Positions 5,434 to 6,914 of a stretch of DNA of 6,914 bases are shown here, piece after piece (the first letter of the stretch is position 1; each line of letters begins with the position of its first letter). Below the pieces are notes generated by a model. It saw only the letters and a program-made list of their open reading frames with translations, made no database searches and was not told where the DNA came from. The position numbers and the translations under genes are program-made. Source of the stretch: Candidatus Roizmanbacteria bacterium CG_4_9_14_0_8_um_filter_34_12 (GTDB lineage Bacteria; Patescibacteriota; Microgenomatia; UBA1406; GWC2-37-13); the NCBI GenBank assembly GCA_002789465.1, contig PFTH01000205.1, positions 1-6,914 on the forward strand, read 5' to 3'.

Positions 5434-5474
5434 AAACAATAGAACCACTCCCGTATGGGATGGTTTTATTGTTT
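5434..5474. terminator. Second hairpin, likely bidirectional terminator between convergent genes
   Basis: AAACAATA (5434-5441) pairs with TATTGTTT (5467-5474), AACCA with TGGTT, and TCCC with GGGA around a GTAT loop. One G-T wobble and one bulged C interrupt the stem. It abuts the first hairpin with no gap. The outer arms read as A-run/T-run on both strands, as in bidirectional terminators. It separates the DUF5679 gene from the convergent thpR gene. Confidence 0.7.
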
Positions 5475-5495
5475 GAAAAATGTTTTGAAAAATGT
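5472..5495. repeat. Perfect 12-bp tandem duplication
   Basis: TTTGAAAAATGT occurs twice without interruption (5472-5483 and 5484-5495). The first copy overlaps the end of the terminator hairpin, and the pair ends 6 nt before the thpR stop. It looks like a recent slippage duplication. Confidence 0.6.
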
Positions 5496-5501
5496 GTAGA
5501 A

Positions 5502-6020
5502 CTACTTTAAAAGCTTAAAGCTTTCAATCTCTTCATATTCCAACTTTCCTTGATTTGTTCGACTATTTAATAAATATATTTTACTCACATCAATTTGTCC
5601 CTCTATTTTCATCTGCGCAAGTCTTTTCTGTAGTGCAAAATATTGTTGTTTTGAGGAAATTTTAGTACGGGCAACGGTTAAATGAGGAAAAAAATTTCCT
5701 TCCTGCAATGCTAATTCATTTGCAATTTGTTCCACAATTTTCTCCCGATAAAAATTAACATAAATTGTTAACTGTTGTTTTGAAAACATCGCCATTCCCC
5801 GAGTAAATAAATAGAAACTTTTATATTTTTTAACTAGATCTTTCAAATATAAAATAATTTCTTTTTTCTTGTCAGTTTCTCCAATATACTGCAACGTAAT
5901 ATGATAATTATTCGGATCGGTTAGTTCAAACCAAGGATATTTTTTGATTAATGGAGATATTTGCTGATAAATCGCTTGATTAACTTCCGTATTTGGTTTA
6001 ATTGCGATAAAGAGTTTCAT
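5502..6020 (-). CDS. thpR: RNA 2',3'-cyclic phosphodiesterase / 2'-5' RNA ligase family (ThpR-like)
   Basis: This is a 172-residue 2H phosphoesterase. The family hydrolyses 2',3'-cyclic phosphates on RNA to 2'-phosphates and can act as a 2'-5' RNA ligase in vitro (family knowledge). Both HxT motifs are intact: H40-I-T42 in NYHITLQYIGE and H113-L-T115 in FFPHLTVARTK. The N-terminus MKLFIAIKPN is the typical first strand. The length is normal for ThpR. It is probably cytosolic, with no signal peptide. It is convergent with the DUF5679 gene and lies 61 nt beyond the stop of the nucleotidyltransferase gene, with a repeat element between them, so shared transcription is uncertain. TATTAT about 19 nt before the ATG might be a -10, without a good -35. 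No SD is seen. Confidence 0.88.
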   Translation of the reverse strand: MKLFIAIKPNTEVNQAIYQQISPLIKKYPWFELTDPNNYHITLQYIGETDKKKEIILYLKDLVKKYKSFYLFTRGMAMFSKQQLTIYVNFYREKIVEQIANELALQEGNFFPHLTVARTKISSKQQYFALQKRLAQMKIEGQIDVSKIYLLNSRTNQGKLEYEEIESFKLLK

Positions 6021-6054
6021 TTGTTTTTTGTTGAATTAATAATATTGCGTATCG

Positions 6055-6148
6055 TTGTCATCGCGAGCGGAACATGTTTAACTAGGTGAGCGTGGTGATC
6101 CCGTTACCAATAGGACGTCTTATATTAACGGGATTGTTTACAATGACA
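6055..6148. repeat. Decayed palindromic dispersed-repeat-like element
   Basis: TGTCAT (6056-6061) and ATGACA (6143-6148) form inverted ends of a 93-bp unit. Inside, ATCCCGTT (6098-6105) and AACGGGAT (6127-6134) form an 8-bp stem that can be extended by several G-U pairs. GAGCG is repeated at 6065-6069 and 6088-6092. The GTCATxGCGAGCG start and ATCCCGTT stem resemble dispersed palindromic repeats I recall from many bacterial genomes; this is resemblance, not a search result. The G-U pairs fit decay of an originally perfect palindrome. It lies between thpR and the nucleotidyltransferase gene and contains the latter's stop. Confidence 0.6.
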
Positions 6149-6648
6149 TTATTATTAAGGTTGATATTAATAATACTGTAACTCGATAATCTTTTAATAT
6201 TTTCCATGACCACAACAACTTTTGCTCCAATAATTTCTGCTTGTCTTTTTTTGTTCATCAGTTTATTATCACCTTTTGTTACAGCAACGATATGTGGTTT
6301 GGTTTTTAAAACTAAATCAAAATATTCCTGTTCGTCTTTAAAATCCGGTAAACAAACTACCTTATCAACCAAAAATAATGATGCAAGAATTAATGCTCTT
6401 TGTTTTTGATTATGAATTGGATTTCTTTTTTTTACTCGTTTAATAAAACGGTCAGATTCAAGGGCAATAATTAAGTTGTTACCCTGTTTTTTCGCAGCTG
6501 TTAAAAATTTCCAATGTCCAAAATGAAATACATCAAAACATCCGCCAACCAAAACCGATTTCCTAGGTAATGGAAAAATCGCCATATCTTTTTTATTGTA
6601 ATAATCAACAATTTTATCTTGAATTGATTTCATGATTGTATCTGTCAT
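6082..6648 (-). CDS. Cytidylyltransferase-like nucleotidyltransferase with element-derived C-terminus
   Basis: This is a HxGH-type nucleotidyltransferase of 188 residues from the chosen start. VGGCFDVFHFGHWKFLTAAK at about 34-53 carries the nucleotide-binding H42-F-G-H45. ALESD follows at about 62-66, then NQKQRALILASLFLVDKVV and, late in the domain, NIKRLSSYSII, where the family has its R-x-S-T-T/S motif. Relatives include HldE C-terminal, TagD and RibL-type enzymes that transfer AMP or CMP to a phosphorylated substrate; the substrate cannot be told. The ATG at 6648 is chosen because the 46 codons upstream are non-coding-like and run through an operator dyad. The ATG six codons further in is an alternative. 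The last 21 residues and the stop come from the adjacent repeat element. No SD is present. Confidence 0.85.
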   Translation of the reverse strand: MTDTIMKSIQDKIVDYYNKKDMAIFPLPRKSVLVGGCFDVFHFGHWKFLTAAKKQGNNLIIALESDRFIKRVKKRNPIHNQKQRALILASLFLVDKVVCLPDFKDEQEYFDLVLKTKPHIVAVTKGDNKLMNKKRQAEIIGAKVVVVMENIKRLSSYSIININLNNNVIVNNPVNIRRPIGNGITTLT

Positions 6649-6658
6649 AACAAATAGA

Positions 6659-6692
6659 ATTGTACCATTAATTATCCGTATCATTACGATAA
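6659..6692 (-). promoter_or_regulatory. Possible -10 and small hairpin before the nucleotidyltransferase gene
   Basis: Minus-strand TACAAT (6664-6659) lies 10 nt before the ATG at 6648 and would give a leader of about 3 nt. No good -35 is found. Just upstream, TTATC-C-GTA (6672-6680) and TACGATAA (6685-6692) form an 8-bp stem with one bulge and a TCAT loop, which could be an operator. Both are weak. Confidence 0.3.
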
Positions 6693-6746
6693 CTAAAAAT
6701 TTGTATAAGATATATTTTAATTTAAGGCTAGGATAAGATAAGAATA

Positions 6747-6780
6747 GGACAATTTGTAAAGTACACTTGACAAATTGTCC
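6747..6780. promoter_or_regulatory. 34-bp operator-like dyad over the ATPase promoter
   Basis: GGACAATTTGT (6747-6757) and ACAAATTGTCC (6770-6780) are perfect 11-bp inverted repeats. The 12-nt centre adds a further AAGT/ACTT pair, so most of the 34 bp is symmetric. The -35 of the plus-strand promoter lies inside it, as expected for a repressor site. The right half (GACAAATTGTC) is itself nearly palindromic, and an ATTTGTATAAG at 6699-6709 may be a further half-site. No regulator for it can be identified in the window. Confidence 0.65.
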
Positions 6781-6796
6781 GAACATTTGGTATAGT
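6767..6796 (+). promoter_or_regulatory. Promoter of the right-edge ATPase gene
   Basis: A perfect TTGACA at 6767-6772, an 18-nt spacer and TATAGT at 6791-6796 (5 of 6) make the best sigma70-type promoter in the window. The expected start at about 6803 is only 3 nt before the ATG at 6806, so the message would be nearly leaderless. The -35 lies within the 34-bp dyad. Confidence 0.7.
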
Positions 6797-6805
6797 TAAG
6801 TTTAT

Positions 6806-6914
6806 ATGTATATAAACCGAATAGCAGAAAACAAAGTCAAAAAATTGTTGAAAAACCCTAAAGTCGTAATTTTATTGGGAGCAAGGCAAGTGGGTAAAAC
6901 TACGTTAATCGAAC
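6806..6914 (+). CDS. AAA-type ATP-binding protein, N-terminal fragment (cut by window end)
   Basis: Thirty-six codons are visible. After MYINRIAENKVKKLLKNPKV comes a strand and Walker A P-loop, VILLGARQVGKTT, with G25-A-R-Q-V-G30-K31-T32. The G(P/A)RQVGKTT form this close to the N-terminus is typical of the AAA_14/DUF4143 ATPases (COG1373-like), which are about 380-450 residues and common in Patescibacteria and archaea. Their role is mostly unknown. The C-terminal domain that would confirm this lies outside the window. The ATG is supported by the promoter placing the transcript start at or just before it; there is no SD. The gene is divergent from the nucleotidyltransferase gene and probably controlled through the overlapping dyad. 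Confidence 0.75.
   Translation, partial: MYINRIAENKVKKLLKNPKVVILLGARQVGKTTLIE

Noticed and set aside
6069..6080. LexA-like GAACATGTTT site
   Set aside because: The match is partial, lies inside the repeat element and is not at a gene start that would suit SOS control.
6206..6409. Plus-strand open frame opposite the nucleotidyltransferase
   Set aside because: It is antisense to a conserved enzyme domain and has no ribosome site.
6649..6786. 46-residue N-terminal extension of the nucleotidyltransferase
   Set aside because: It would cross the 34-bp dyad and intergenic AT-rich DNA. The enzyme family normally begins about 30 residues before the HxGH motif, which fits the ATG at 6648.

Overview
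The window looks like a chromosomal segment from an AT-rich, small-genome bacterium of the Candidate Phyla Radiation (Patescibacteria). This rests on recognised protein families: separate short SecD and SecF, DUF4446 and DUF3048 (YerB-like) proteins, a 47-residue DUF5679 zinc-ribbon protein, and a short Lys-rich single-TM protein starting MPKKTKKQK. Most genes also lack a Shine-Dalgarno (SD) sequence. TGA is used as an ordinary stop, including in an ATGA stop/start overlap, so the UGA=Gly code of Absconditabacteria/Gracilibacteria is unlikely. I cannot place it below phylum level.

Layout. 79-4710 is all minus strand. Read 5'->3' on that strand it holds DUF4446 gene -> DUF3048 gene -> a 91-bp degenerate 7-nt repeat array with a possible promoter -> a winged-helix/degenerate nucleotidyltransferase regulator -> secD -> secF. 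The last three form a tight operon: ATGA overlap, then a 14-nt gap. A GC-rich hairpin flanked by 9-mer repeats lies beyond secF at the left edge.

4711-4850 is a divergent regulatory region with a 20-bp palindrome and a long imperfect inverted repeat that carries a promoter-like sequence on each strand. To the right, on the plus strand, are a small membrane protein and the DUF5679 protein. The latter has the strongest SD in the window. Two stacked hairpins (5401-5474) then separate these genes from the convergent 2H-phosphoesterase (ThpR-like) gene.

6055-6148 is a decayed palindromic dispersed-repeat-like element. The upstream cytidylyltransferase-like gene runs into it, so about 21 C-terminal codons and the stop appear to come from the element. 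At the right edge a AAA-type ATPase gene begins on the plus strand and is cut by the window end. It has a good sigma70-type promoter with a 34-bp dyad over its -35.

How the genes may work together: SecD/SecF are accessory subunits of the Sec translocon, and the regulator coupled to secD is a plausible controller of that operon. DUF4446, DUF3048 and the small TM protein are predicted membrane or surface-anchored proteins. ThpR, the nucleotidyltransferase and the ATPase look like independent housekeeping or accessory genes. The less ordinary content is in the non-coding DNA: the heptamer array, the divergent hairpin promoter, the operator-like dyads and the element-derived protein tail.
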